DNA from: Geothermovivens sp964644845 | GTDB lineage: Bacteria > Zhuqueibacterota > Zhuqueibacteria > Oleimicrobiales > Geothermoviventaceae | Direction of reading: 5' to 3' | Length of the DNA stretch: 64,000 bases | Assembly: GCA_964644845.1 (NCBI GenBank) | Contig: CAZXXS010000119.1 | Location: forward strand, 1 to 64,000 | In this document: positions 1 to 8,546 of the stretch, piece after piece | How the letters are laid out: every line of letters begins with the position of its first letter | How positions within the stretch are numbered: the stretch's first letter is position 1 | Made by a program: the position numbers and the translations under genes | The notes under the pieces: model-generated | What the model saw: only the letters and a program-made list of their open reading frames with translations | Told to the model about the DNA's origin: nothing | Databases searched by the model: none

Positions 1-120
1 GGCCTGCGCGTTAACCGGCTTCAGCCGGTTTCCACCTGACGCAGCCTGGGGCTTCAGTCCTCGGCGAAAACAACGCGTCCGCTCTAAGCGGGATACAGCG
101 GTCATCGTGGACTTGCAAAC

Positions 121-312
121 GCCTTTCCGCCCGGGGATCAATCCCCGGGCTACGGGAAACAAGACCGCCGCCTGAAGGCCGCTCCTTTGCGGAGAGCGGC
201 ACGCCTGCCAGGAACAGCAGGCCGTCGTACAATCAGAACAGGGCCAACACGTCAACCGGCTTCAGCCAGTTTCCACCCGACGTAGCCGGGGACTTCAGCC
301 CTCGGCGAAAGG
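121..312. repeat. Copy L of a long dispersed repeat
   Basis: These roughly 192 bases match 56398-56590 almost base for base, with one single-base length difference in the first hairpin and only a few substitutions. The copy contains a module B hairpin, a module A hairpin, a unique-looking spacer (about 190-252) and a module E pair. The spacer is as well conserved as the palindromes, so the whole block was duplicated or is kept identical by conversion. Confidence 0.9.
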
Positions 313-383
313 GTACGTCCGCGCAGGCGGACGCGCCTCGGTCCAGCGGCAGAATTTATTCTGCCGCGCAAAAAAACACGCCG

Positions 384-480
384 CGCGTACCTCTCCTGGC
401 ACGCCAGAAGCCTCAGTTCAGTTAACCTTTGGTATCCTCGGCCCGATTTACCCGACAAGGAGATCAGGGGATGAACGGGG
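384..480. repeat. Linker segment of the composite repeat, left copy
   Basis: This non-palindromic segment begins with cgcgtacctctcctg and ends at the gatgaacgggg motif. It aligns with 55926-56029 over its full length, with about a dozen differences and one insertion of about six bases. It lies between modules D and B, so linkers as well as hairpins are conserved between the clusters. Confidence 0.8.
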
Positions 481-1782
481 ATCGGGAGACGCCCGCCCGG
501 AGATCAAATCTCCGGGCTACGGGGAAAGGACGCCGCCTGAAGGCGGCTCCGGTTGTGGTGATGTTCTGTTCAATCCCCACATCTCCAAGCATCCCCAACA
601 TCCCCTCCAAGAATCGGACAAACGCACCCAACGTTGCAGCTGTTATCCATCGCAGGAACCCAACGCAAGAGGCCCCGGGGCATTTCGATTTTCACGTTGG
701 GCGCATTAAAGCGTCCGCGTAGGCGGACGCAGGGAACATTCAGCGGCAGAATTTACTCTGCCGCGGAAACAGATGCGTCCCCTACAAGACAGCCACCTGT
801 CCTCACCCTAAGGGTCTGTGCGCGGTCAGCCTGTGGTGCGCCTGGCACGATTCAGGTTTTTCCAAGATGGAACTCGGAGATGAATGGAGATTTGGAGATG
901 CCCGCCCGGAGATCCAATCTCCCGGCTACGGGCCAAACCGCCGCCTGAAGGCGGCTCTTCCTAACAAACTACGCAGCTACGCTGGAAGCGCCAAACCCTT
1001 GTGTGAACGAAAGGCAGCCCGGGCTCACGGCCCAAGTGCTAAACTACTCACACAAGCAGAACCGGCTTGAGCCGGTTTCCTTCTGCGATAGCCGGGGACT
1101 TCAGTCCTCGGCGAAAGGCGGCTCCAGCTATTCTCAACCATCCCGCAGAAACCATGCTAACCCCCACGGCACGCTCACTGCTGCCTGTGCAGAAATCCCA
1201 GAAACCTAAGACAAGCTGAGCCGGTTCCAACCACCTGTGCAGGAGGGCGTCCGCGTAGGCGGACGCGGTCGGTCCAGCGGCAGAATTTATTCTGCCGCGG
1301 AAAAAGACACCCGCACCTTTCCTTGCTGCAAGAGCCCCAGTCTGGTCAGCCTTCAGCGCCGCGGCCATGACTTGGTTCCCAAGGGAAAGGAGATGTGGAG
1401 ATGAATGGAGGTCTGGGGATTTCCGCCCGGAGATCAAATCTCCGGTCTACGGGGAAAGGGCCGCCGCGTGAAGGCGGCTTGGACCGGGGTGTGCGAAGCT
1501 TGCGCTCTTTTGTCACGTCCCCACACGTTCGGCAATCTCCGGCATCTCCTTCAAAGATCGCAACAAGACCCACGAGCCCACCAGCTGCCATTCGCACAAG
1601 TAGCCTTGAGAAACACGCAAATGGTGGGTTGGTTAGGGGCTGCTTCTACAAGGAACAAACTTGCGTTACGTCAGCTAAACCGCTCTCCAGTCCAAGCAAA
1701 AAAATCGGGGGCACGTCGAGACGGACAAAGGCGCACTTCGCGTTGCACGAGGTTTGCGATACGGGGACCCCGACCTGGAAAT

Positions 1783-1805
1783 TGTGTAACCCTACCTGTT
1801 ACACA
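1783..1805. promoter_or_regulatory. Operator-like perfect palindrome upstream of the NCS1 permease
   Basis: TGTGTAAC-N7-GTTACACA is a perfect 8+8 inverted repeat ending 43 bases before the -35 box at 1849. The sequence is unlike the repeat modules to its left. Size and position suit a dimeric regulator binding just upstream of RNA polymerase. No regulator gene is adjacent, so the partner is unknown. Confidence 0.5.
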
Positions 1806-1848
1806 GTGTGAACTTGACTCATCAGTCCACACCCAGCTCATTTTCCGG

Positions 1849-1877
1849 TTGACATCTTTCCCACATTGTGTTAACAT
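1849..1877 (+). promoter_or_regulatory. Sigma-70-type promoter for the permease
   Basis: TTGACA (1849-1854) and TAACAT (1872-1877) are separated by 17 bases, giving a start site about 65 bases before the permease ATG at 1950. It is the best match to the canonical -35 box seen in the window. Confidence 0.6.
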
Positions 1878-1949
1878 TCCGCCGGCGTAAAGCGAATCGT
1901 TCAGGCATGCCCGACGGAACACAATCTCGGGAACAGAAAGGACCGATCC

Positions 1950-3314
1950 ATGTCAGCTCAGTCGTCTTCCATCGCACAGCGCCTCGATCAGTTGTACGAG
2001 TTCGACCGAGAACCTGTTCGGCCCGACAAACTGCAAGGGGCGTGGAAATTTGCGGCTCTCTACGCCGGTGAGCACGTGGCTGCGACCGAATTCGTGATTG
2101 GCGCCATGTTCGTCATCCACGGCGTGGCTGCGAAAGACCTTTTCTGGGGGCTTCTGCTGGGCAACGTCCTTGCTGTACTTTCGTGGGCTTTCATCGTAGC
2201 ACCGATCGCTGTCCGAACCCGACTTACGTTGTACTGGTATCTACGAAAAATCGCCGGGCCTGGACTCACGTTCCTCTACAACGTGGCTAACGCCTTTCTG
2301 TACGCGATTCTGGCTGGCGCCATGATTTCCGTGTCGGCCACTGCTGTCGGACTGGCTTTCGACATCAAGACACCCGGCCTGTCGGATGTCTTGCCAACCA
2401 GCGTTGGCTGGGTTGTCGTCACCCTGTTCGTCGGTGGCGTTGTCACCCTGTTTGCCATTCTGGGCTTCGACAAAGTGTCCAAGTTCTCCTCGGTAAGTTC
2501 CCCCTGGCTATTTGCCATTTTCATCGCCGGGGCCCTCGCGCTTCTGCCAGACATCGGCCACGTTCACAGCCTTTCCGATTTCTGGACGCTGGCAAAAACG
2601 CGCATTTGGACCGGCGTTCCCGAACCGGGCCAGGAGAAGTACGGGTTCTGGCACATCGCTTTCTTCGCCTGGTTCTGCAACCTGGCCATGCACGTGGGTC
2701 TCTCTGACATGGCCATCCTCCGTTACGCCCGCAAGTGGACGTACGGTTTTCTCTCAGCCTTCGGCATGATTCCTGGCCATTACATCGCTTGGATCGCTTC
2801 CGGAATCATGGTTGCTGCCGTAGGGCGCAAAATGGATCCTGGTTTGATGGCCTACACAGCGGCGGGGCTCGCCGGTGCTCTCGCCGTTCTGGTAGCTGGC
2901 TGGACGACTTCAAACCCCACGATGTACCGCGCCGGTCTCGCTCTGCAAGTTGTCACTCCTAACTGGGCCCGCTGGAAGGTCACTCTGGTGGCAGGACTGG
3001 TCACATCCGTTGTGGCTTGCTTCCCCGTTGTGTTCATGCGCCTTCTGGACTTTGTTGCTCTGTACGGCCTGGTCTTAATGCCCATCGGCGCCGTTGTCTT
3101 TGCCGAACATTGGATCCTCCCCAGGCTACATCTCCAACAGTACAAGGCAGAAAAGCGACATCTTTTCATTAACTGGACCGCCCTGCTAACTTGGGTCGCT
3201 ACTCTGGCCCTTGTGTTTGCTCTACCCATTCACCTGTTTTTCAAATGGCTACCGGGCTATTTTATCGCCATCGGCCTGTACGTGGGCTTAAGTTTCGCGA
3301 CAGCGAGAGAGTAA
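1950..3314 (+). CDS. NCS1-family nucleobase/cation permease
   Basis: Integral inner-membrane transporter of 454 residues with about twelve hydrophobic segments. A soluble N-terminus of roughly 40 residues precedes the first one (GEHVAATEFVIGAMF region), as in cytosine/purine/allantoin permeases (CodB-like, APC fold). NCS1 members import nucleobases, hydantoins or related compounds with H+ or Na+; the substrate cannot be read from the sequence. The ATG follows an AGAAAGGA ribosome site, and a promoter and a palindrome lie upstream. A 63-residue membrane peptide starts 11 bases after the stop, so the two are probably co-transcribed. A nucleoside hydrolase at 25041 would be consistent with nucleobase scavenging elsewhere in the genome. 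Length is normal for the family. Confidence 0.75.
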   Translation: MSAQSSSIAQRLDQLYEFDREPVRPDKLQGAWKFAALYAGEHVAATEFVIGAMFVIHGVAAKDLFWGLLLGNVLAVLSWAFIVAPIAVRTRLTLYWYLRKIAGPGLTFLYNVANAFLYAILAGAMISVSATAVGLAFDIKTPGLSDVLPTSVGWVVVTLFVGGVVTLFAILGFDKVSKFSSVSSPWLFAIFIAGALALLPDIGHVHSLSDFWTLAKTRIWTGVPEPGQEKYGFWHIAFFAWFCNLAMHVGLSDMAILRYARKWTYGFLSAFGMIPGHYIAWIASGIMVAAVGRKMDPGLMAYTAAGLAGALAVLVAGWTTSNPTMYRAGLALQVVTPNWARWKVTLVAGLVTSVVACFPVVFMRLLDFVALYGLVLMPIGAVVFAEHWILPRLHLQQYKAEKRHLFINWTALLTWVATLALVFALPIHLFFKWLPGYFIAIGLYVGLSFATARE

Positions 3315-3325
3315 AGGAGACTCGG

Positions 3326-3517
3326 ATGCATGTGACAAAACCGATGGCCGTGATCGTTTCTCTTCTTTCGCTCCTGGTCATCTTAGTCTTGGCCGCGCTG
3401 CGTTGCTGTGGGTCCGTCGCCTTCGAAACTTACCGGCTGTGGACGAACATCGCCACGCTCGTCTGGTTTGCGTCGGCCCCCTGGTGGCTGTGGCCGCGCG
3501 ATCAAAGTCCCGTGTGA
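3326..3517 (+). CDS. Small two-helix membrane protein downstream of the permease
   Basis: A 63-residue peptide starting MHVTKPMAV. It has one hydrophobic segment at about residues 7-26 and a second, Trp-rich one at about 45-59 (WFASAPWWLW). A strong ribosome site (AAAGGAGA) lies six bases before the ATG and overlaps the end of the permease gene, so it is almost certainly translated. No family is recognised. Its size, topology and tight linkage recall small accessory subunits that accompany some secondary transporters; that role is inferred. The gene converges on the methyltransferase at 3586. Confidence 0.6.
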   Translation: MHVTKPMAVIVSLLSLLVILVLAALRCCGSVAFETYRLWTNIATLVWFASAPWWLWPRDQSPV

Positions 3518-3585
3518 CCCAGCTGTTCCAGAGATCCTACGAGACTGTTGGGCCAAAGCCCTGGAACTTCACGGAGACTACTTTT

Positions 3586-4197
3586 CTACAGGGTGGAAGT
3601 ACGCAGAGGGTTGCCTTGCAGGCGGAAGCTTCCAAGATTCGCGTCCAGATAAATCTTGCCCTGCACGCCGAACAATTTGCAGAGGTACAACAGAGCAGGT
3701 TTGGCGGGGCCCCCTCCTTTGGCCACGTCGTGAATCAGGACCAGTGCGTCGTCCGCAAGCCAGCGCGCTACGTTACCAAAGTCGAACAGGATGTCGTACA
3801 CGTCGTGACTGGCGTCGTGGAAAAACACGTCAACGCTTTGGAGCCCAATCGGCTCAGGATTGAAAAACTGCGTCTGACCCCGTACCAGCGTCACAACATC
3901 CAACAATCCCCGTTCCCTTAGGTTGCGTTCCGCAATGGCTTGAGTATCTCCCGTGTGTCCTGTACCTCGGGAATCGAACGTGTCGACACTAATCACGTGA
4001 CCACCTTTCTCGCGAGCAACCAGAGCCAAAACTGAGGTCGAGGCGGCACAGTACGTGCCGAATTCGAGAAAGGTCAACCCTGCTCGCGCCGGCATTTCGG
4101 AAACCAACACAGCGTACAACCCCCGAGCTTGCTCGTGCGTCAGCATTTCGGGGTCTTCCCACTGCCGGAGAAGACGATCGATCTCTTCAGGTACCAT
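3586..4197 (-). CDS. Class I SAM-dependent methyltransferase-like protein
   Basis: Predicted cytoplasmic protein of 203 residues. The LTFLEFGTYCAASTSVLAL stretch at about residue 40 is a Rossmann glycine-rich-type motif I, followed by an acidic strand end (VISVDTFDS) and a DVFFHDASH strand. This pattern fits the Methyltransf_24 / cephalosporin-hydroxylase-like group. The substrate is unknown. Start at an ATG with a modest AGAGG site. It stands alone, facing the permease pair and separated from rseP by a 500-base gap. Confidence 0.6.
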   Translation of the reverse strand: MVPEEIDRLLRQWEDPEMLTHEQARGLYAVLVSEMPARAGLTFLEFGTYCAASTSVLALVAREKGGHVISVDTFDSRGTGHTGDTQAIAERNLRERGLLDVVTLVRGQTQFFNPEPIGLQSVDVFFHDASHDVYDILFDFGNVARWLADDALVLIHDVAKGGGPAKPALLYLCKLFGVQGKIYLDANLGSFRLQGNPLRTSTL

Positions 4198-4703
4198 CGG
4201 GAGCCTCTTTTAAACCATCCCGTTCTACCTGTGTTTGCGGTGTCGAACCTGCCGCTGCTCTTCTCGCCTCGCCCCCGGGAACCTGGACAGCTATTTCAGC
4301 TTCCTTCTGCGCAAAAAGCAAGTAGTCACGCCGCTGCGCTCTTCGACGCGAAAATTGTGCACTTTCCTTCATGACGACTTAGTTTATTCGAGACGTCCCG
4401 GTCACTGTTGGAGACACTTGGTCAAAACCGCAAGAAACTTCCCCCGCGGCTTCGCCTTAGGCAGGCACAATCGAGGCGTTCCGTCTCCCCCTCGCTAACA
4501 ACAAGCAGAAATCTTCCCGAATGCGGCTTGCCCTCAGCACTCAGGGCACCAGTACCAACCAAACCGAACAGCAGGAACACCACAGGAACGCTTACGAAAG
4601 AACTCAACCCACCGTTGCGGTCCTTTCTGTCTGCTACAGCTTGGCCTCCTGACTGAAGCTCGAGCCGTACACCCGAACTGTGCTGCCCGGCACCCTCTAT
4701 TTC
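4198..4703. other. Intergenic stretch with one weak peptide candidate
   Basis: About 500 bases between the methyltransferase and rseP. The only coding-like signal is the short minus-strand frame at 4422-4607, listed separately. No terminator, tRNA or repeat module was found. Confidence 0.6.
4422..4607 (-). pseudogene. Possible truncated exported protein fragment
   Basis: A TTG-initiated frame of 61 residues, with an AAAGGA motif about 13 bases upstream. It has a signal-peptide-like start (VSVPVVFLLFGLVGTGALSA) and then LDCACLRRSRGGS. The LDCxC-x5-GG spacing resembles the N-terminal metal-binding region of exported 5'-nucleotidase-type metallophosphatases. The frame ends right after that motif and no continuation was recognised in other frames downstream. 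It may be a decayed gene start or chance. Confidence 0.25.
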
Positions 4704-5753
4704 TCAGTGTAGCAGTCGCATGATGTCGTTCGCGATTACCAGAACCATCAGCGCAAGCAAGATCACCATCCCGATTTGTTGCACGACCAGCCGCACCTTG
4801 TTTGACACAGGCCTGCGGGTAATGCCCTCAATCGCCAGGAGCACCAGGTGACCGCCATCAAGAGCCGGAATCGGGAAGAGATTGAGCCAGCCAAGGTTCA
4901 GGCTCAAGAAAGCAATGAGTCCAAACAGGCTCACCATCCCGTGCCGAGCACTTTCACCGGCAAGCTGTGCGATGCGTACCGGCCCGCCCAGACCTTCGCG
5001 AACGGACACCTGACCAGAAGCCATCAACAACAACGAACGCCCCAGCAACTTTGAGAGGTACCAGGTGTAACTCACCGAACTTGCAAACGCCTTCGGTAAG
5101 CTGACCGACCGAACCTCTACTGCGGGGGCGATCCCGATTAGGCTCACCCCCCTAACCACGTCGGTCATTGGTCGGACAAACAGCGTGTCCAGCTTGCCAT
5201 TGCGCTCTCGTACAATTTCCAGTTCCTTGCTCCCGGCGTGATGAATGATGCGGGTAAGATCGTCCCAGGACTTGATCTGCGTACCTTCGATTGCCACAAT
5301 GCGGTCGCCTGGCTTAAACCCAGCAGAGTCGGCAGGTGATCCCGGCTCCACAGCGCCCACAACGGGCCCTTTGGGCACGCCCACGCCAGAGTGGTAGGTA
5401 AGCCCTGTGAAAATCGCTACGGCTAGAAGCATGTTCATCAGAGGCCCTGCAAAGATCACAAGAAACCGGGCCCACAGTGGCTTCGACATGAATTCCCAGG
5501 GCTCACCCTTGATCGTGTCGGCATCCAAGCTCTCGTCAATCATGCCTGCCATCTTCACGTAGCCGCCGAGCGGAATCGCCGAAATGCAGTAGTCCGTTTC
5601 GCCCAACTTGACGCCAAACAGGCGAGGCGGGAACCCAAGCGAAAAGCGTTCAACCCGAATGCCAACCGCTTTGGCGGCCAGAAAATGGCCCAGCTCGTGT
5701 ACAAAAATCAAAAGCCCAAGGACGAAAACAAAGGCAATGATGGTTACAGACAT
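4704..5753 (-). CDS. RseP-type site-2 zinc metalloprotease
   Basis: Intramembrane protease of 349 residues. HELGH at 19-23 in the first helix supplies two zinc ligands and the catalytic Glu; the third ligand is Asp299 in the LDGGH motif. A single PDZ domain (about 115-190, AGFKPGDRIVAIEG) lies between them, whereas E. coli RseP has two. Family members cleave anti-sigma factors and leftover signal peptides in the inner membrane. An ECF sigma/anti-sigma pair at 50517 is a possible but unproven target. The gene is last in the envelope block and starts 3 bases after dxr, the common dxr-rseP order. Confidence 0.93.
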   Translation of the reverse strand: MSVTIIAFVFVLGLLIFVHELGHFLAAKAVGIRVERFSLGFPPRLFGVKLGETDYCISAIPLGGYVKMAGMIDESLDADTIKGEPWEFMSKPLWARFLVIFAGPLMNMLLAVAIFTGLTYHSGVGVPKGPVVGAVEPGSPADSAGFKPGDRIVAIEGTQIKSWDDLTRIIHHAGSKELEIVRERNGKLDTLFVRPMTDVVRGVSLIGIAPAVEVRSVSLPKAFASSVSYTWYLSKLLGRSLLLMASGQVSVREGLGGPVRIAQLAGESARHGMVSLFGLIAFLSLNLGWLNLFPIPALDGGHLVLLAIEGITRRPVSNKVRLVVQQIGMVILLALMVLVIANDIMRLLH

Positions 5754-5756
5754 TCG

Positions 5757-6944
5757 TCAAACCTCGGCGCTGTTTTCCAGGGTACGAATCGTTTCGTCGG
5801 CCCTTTGCCGCGCTTCCTCGTCCACCGAAAGCAGGTCTTCCACTGACCCAGGCTGTACGGGAGAATGCTCCGTCAACACGGTCTCGATGACCCGCGCGAT
5901 GTCGAGGTAGCGGATCCGGCCTTCCAGAAAAGCTTGCACAGCGACCTCATTGCTTGCGTTCAGCACAGCCGGAGCCGTACCACCGGCTTCGGCTGCGTCG
6001 TAGGCCAGACGAAGCGCCGGGAACTTTTCCAGATTGGGCTCCTCGAAATCGAGATGCCGCACCTTGAAGAAGTCAACTCGCGGGAAATCCGAGTCCAAAC
6101 GCTCCGGGTAGGAAAGTGCAAGCTGAATTGGCAGCCGCATGTCCGGCAACCCAAGCTGCGCTTTTACAGAACCGTCAACAAGTTCAACCATGGAATGCAC
6201 AATCGACTGCGGATGAATGACCACCTGAATCCGCGACACCGGTAAACCAAAAAGCCAATGTGCCTCGATGACCTCAAGACCTTTGTTCATCAACGTGGCG
6301 CTGTCGATGGTGATCTTTGGCCCCATCACCCAGTTCGGGTGTGCCAAAGCCTGTTCCACCGTCACACGCTCCAGCTCCTCCAGCGGCGTCGTGCGGAAGG
6401 GCCCACCCGAACCAGTGAGCAAAATCCTGGACAGGGCGCCTGCGGGTTCACCCATCAGGCATTGAAAAATGGCACTGTGTTCGGAGTCGATGGGCAAAAT
6501 CTTCGCTCCGGTTTCCCTGGCCTTTGGCATGATCAGCGCCCCCCCAACGACCAGGCTTTCTTTGTTGGCCAGCGCTACGTTCCGACCAGCAGAAACAGCC
6601 CGGTAGGTAGGCAGCAAGCCGACTGCACCCACCAAACCGTTCACCACCAAGTCGACATTCCGCCATTCAACAATGTCGGCCAGTGCCTCCTGACCAACCA
6701 GAACCCTTGTCCCAAGCGACTGCAAAGACACGGACCACTCTTCGGCCGCAGACCGGTCGCCTACCACCACGACCTGCGGTTGAAATTCGGAAACAGCAGC
6801 TGCCAGGTCAGCAACACGACGGTGGGTCGTCAGGCCCACAATCTCGAATTTGTCCCTGTGCCGACGAACGACATCCAGGCATTGGCGACCGATGGAGCCG
6901 GTAGCCCCCAGAATAACCAAGCGTTTACGACCCGCTCGAATCAC
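5757..6944 (-). CDS. 1-deoxy-D-xylulose 5-phosphate reductoisomerase
   Basis: NADPH-dependent enzyme making 2-C-methyl-D-erythritol 4-phosphate, the committed step of the non-mevalonate isoprenoid pathway; cytoplasmic. The Rossmann motif GATGSIG lies at 13-19. The LPIDSEHSA segment carries the metal-binding Asp/Glu, and PNWVMGPKITIDSATLMNK is the highly conserved substrate loop. Length of 395 is normal. The GTG start has a weak ribosome site and lies 4 bases after the DUF6588-like gene, suggesting translational coupling. With uppS in the same block, isoprenoid supply and its envelope use sit together. Confidence 0.97.
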   Translation of the reverse strand: MIRAGRKRLVILGATGSIGRQCLDVVRRHRDKFEIVGLTTHRRVADLAAAVSEFQPQVVVVGDRSAAEEWSVSLQSLGTRVLVGQEALADIVEWRNVDLVVNGLVGAVGLLPTYRAVSAGRNVALANKESLVVGGALIMPKARETGAKILPIDSEHSAIFQCLMGEPAGALSRILLTGSGGPFRTTPLEELERVTVEQALAHPNWVMGPKITIDSATLMNKGLEVIEAHWLFGLPVSRIQVVIHPQSIVHSMVELVDGSVKAQLGLPDMRLPIQLALSYPERLDSDFPRVDFFKVRHLDFEEPNLEKFPALRLAYDAAEAGGTAPAVLNASNEVAVQAFLEGRIRYLDIARVIETVLTEHSPVQPGSVEDLLSVDEEARQRADETIRTLENSAEV

Positions 6945-6948
6945 TGGT

Positions 6949-7731
6949 TCACCGAAAACTGAAGGTTAGCCCTGCGTTGAAGCCAGAGAATTTGGCTACG
7001 GAGTAGTCGAGATTGAACTTGATAAACGGAAACGGACTGAACGTGAAACCGAAGGCGGCGTTGGCACCGGTTCGATTGTAAGTCGCCGACAATCCTGTTG
7101 GGTAGAGGTCGGACTGCGGCAATTCGACCTGCATCTTCGTCCAGTCGAACCCCAGTCCGCCGTAGAAACCAAAGAAAGGCAACCCCTTGCTGACCACAAT
7201 GCGAATGCTCGTCACATCAGTCGTGCCGATGTCGAACGTCTCCGGCACAGTGAGGCGGTGAAAAGCGCCGATCAACGTGACCCGCGGCAAAAGGAGTTGC
7301 TGCACAATGCCCCATTTCAGCGCTGCCCCAAACACCTGCACCGTGCCGCGTGTGGGTGCATCCCCGAAGGTTACGCTGATGCCGCGTACCATGACTTCGA
7401 GATGCCCGGGCAGGCCCAGGCTGGCGTGGAGCATCGGCACAGCCAGGAACTCCTTGTCCTTCAGGGGACCGGCGGGGACATCCTTGTACTCAGAGGGAAC
7501 GAAAACCGAAATGAGCCTTACGCCTGCGTCGAACCCGCCGATGCCGTGAAGTTTGGCAGTGTGGTACATCCCGCCCGGTAACACAGAACCCAAGAAATCC
7601 GCCACCTGATTGGCCTGGGCGTCCAGCTCGTCGGGAGTGTACACGTGCAAATCGAAGTTCTGCGCTTTCAATTCAGGCACCGCCAGCAGCGATCCACAAA
7701 TCGCCGCCACCAGTAACAGTCGCTTGCCCAT
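6949..7731 (-). CDS. Exported DUF6588-like outer-membrane protein
   Basis: Protein of 260 residues with a signal peptide (RLLLVAAICGSLLAVPELKA, cleavage near 23). The rest alternates polar and hydrophobic residues with many Gly/Phe and ends in a Phe-rich strand (AGLTFSFR), as expected of a small beta-barrel. The pattern resembles DUF6588 proteins of FCB bacteria, whose function is unknown. Its start has a full AGGAGG site and lies 59 bases inside the preceding lipoate/octanoyl transferase gene, an unusually long overlap. Confidence 0.65.
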   Translation of the reverse strand: MGKRLLLVAAICGSLLAVPELKAQNFDLHVYTPDELDAQANQVADFLGSVLPGGMYHTAKLHGIGGFDAGVRLISVFVPSEYKDVPAGPLKDKEFLAVPMLHASLGLPGHLEVMVRGISVTFGDAPTRGTVQVFGAALKWGIVQQLLLPRVTLIGAFHRLTVPETFDIGTTDVTSIRIVVSKGLPFFGFYGGLGFDWTKMQVELPQSDLYPTGLSATYNRTGANAAFGFTFSPFPFIKFNLDYSVAKFSGFNAGLTFSFR

Positions 7732-8545
7732 CCTTCAACCCTCCTTTCGTCAGCAAGAACGCTTCCCTCAGCGACTCAACACGGTCCAGCTCGTCTTCCC
7801 GCAGGGTGTCTTGTTCAAAATTCGCTTCGAAAATCTCCTCAAAACCCGTTTGTACAGCTCTGGCCACTTCGTCGAAGTCAAAGGTCGTACCAGCAAGCTC
7901 GTTGAGGCAGACAGTTCGGGCTGCCAGAAACTCCTTGAGCCATTTCTTCTCCTGATCTGTGGCCACCGTGTAATCGGCCAGCGCCAGGTGTGCAGGCCCG
8001 ATCAGGATAGAACCGTGTTGTAGCAAAGCTCCTGGGTAGTGCCGTTGGGCACTACCGACGAGTTTTCTGCCGCCGACCTGAATTTCGTACCTGGCCGAAC
8101 TTGCAAAGCAGGGAATGTCCTTGCGCCGAGCTCGAAACTCCGGCGAGTGACGCCTTGCAGCAGCAAAATCAATTGACAGGCCCAGCCGCCCCAGCCCCCT
8201 TTGTAACGCCGCACTGATCACACGGTAGGTTCTGGAAATTCCCGGCGAAAAGCTACGATGCCCGCTCGGAATGATGACACTGTACGTTAACTCCTCTGCG
8301 TGCAGGATGGCGCGTCCCCCTGTGGGTCGTCGTACAACATCCACTCCGTCCACCTTGCAGCGATCGAGATCGATTTCCTTGGGATCCTGATGGTAACCAA
8401 GCGACACAGCCCAAGGGCGCCAGTCGAAAAAACGCAGGACAGGCGTCGAATCGGCTCGGGCGGCTACAGCTAAAGCCTCGTCTACAGCCATGTTCGTGGC
8501 CCCGTCGAGGCCACGCGTAATCAGCAAACGCCAGCGGTCCCGCAC
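7673..8545 (-). CDS. Lipoate-protein ligase / octanoyltransferase family (LipM-like)
   Basis: Protein of 290 residues of the biotin/lipoate protein ligase fold. The RRPTGGRAILH motif lies at 72-82, the conserved Lys at 161 (GGRKLVGSAQ), and Cys146 in IPCFASSARYEI matches the position of the acyl-thioester cysteine of LipM octanoyltransferases. It probably transfers octanoyl groups to lipoyl domains such as GcvH; a true lipoate ligase is the alternative. Starts with GTG one base after lpxA. Its last 59 bases encode the signal peptide of the next gene in another frame. Confidence 0.85.
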   Translation of the reverse strand: MRDRWRLLITRGLDGATNMAVDEALAVAARADSTPVLRFFDWRPWAVSLGYHQDPKEIDLDRCKVDGVDVVRRPTGGRAILHAEELTYSVIIPSGHRSFSPGISRTYRVISAALQRGLGRLGLSIDFAAARRHSPEFRARRKDIPCFASSARYEIQVGGRKLVGSAQRHYPGALLQHGSILIGPAHLALADYTVATDQEKKWLKEFLAARTVCLNELAGTTFDFDEVARAVQTGFEEIFEANFEQDTLREDELDRVESLREAFLLTKGGLKDGQATVTGGGDLWIAAGGA

Positions 8546-8546
8546 C

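Larger units (their letters stand above)
1..1600. repeat. Left cluster of modular palindromic repeats
   Basis: This gene-free stretch is built from five recurring hairpin modules. Module A is GCCGCC-TGAA-GGCGGC (532-547; variants near 167, 941, 1462). Module B is CCCGGAGAT-CAA-ATCTCCGGG (496-516; also 130-149, 905-925, 1426-1446). Module C is GCGTCCGC-GTAG-GCGGACGC (711-730, 1247-1266; variant 316-333). Module D is GCGGCAGAA-TTTA-TTCTGCCGC (346-367, 1277-1298; variant 743-764). Module E is AACCGGCT-TC-AGCCGGTT followed by a second arm ending in TCCTCGGCGAAA (13-70, 254-311, 1060-1117). Modules C, D, a 'gatgaatgg' linker, B and A follow one another in the same order in three consecutive units (about 316-600, 711-957, 1247-1560). 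The open frames here are low-complexity readings of the repeats, not genes. The family is not recognised; it resembles REP/MITE-like extragenic palindromes. Confidence 0.85.

Noticed and set aside
1..1600. CRISPR array
   Set aside because: The repeated units are several different palindromes at irregular spacing, without unique spacers of constant length and without cas genes.
3408..3863. Rightward frame running into the methyltransferase gene
   Set aside because: Overlaps the small membrane protein and the opposite-strand methyltransferase; no start signal.
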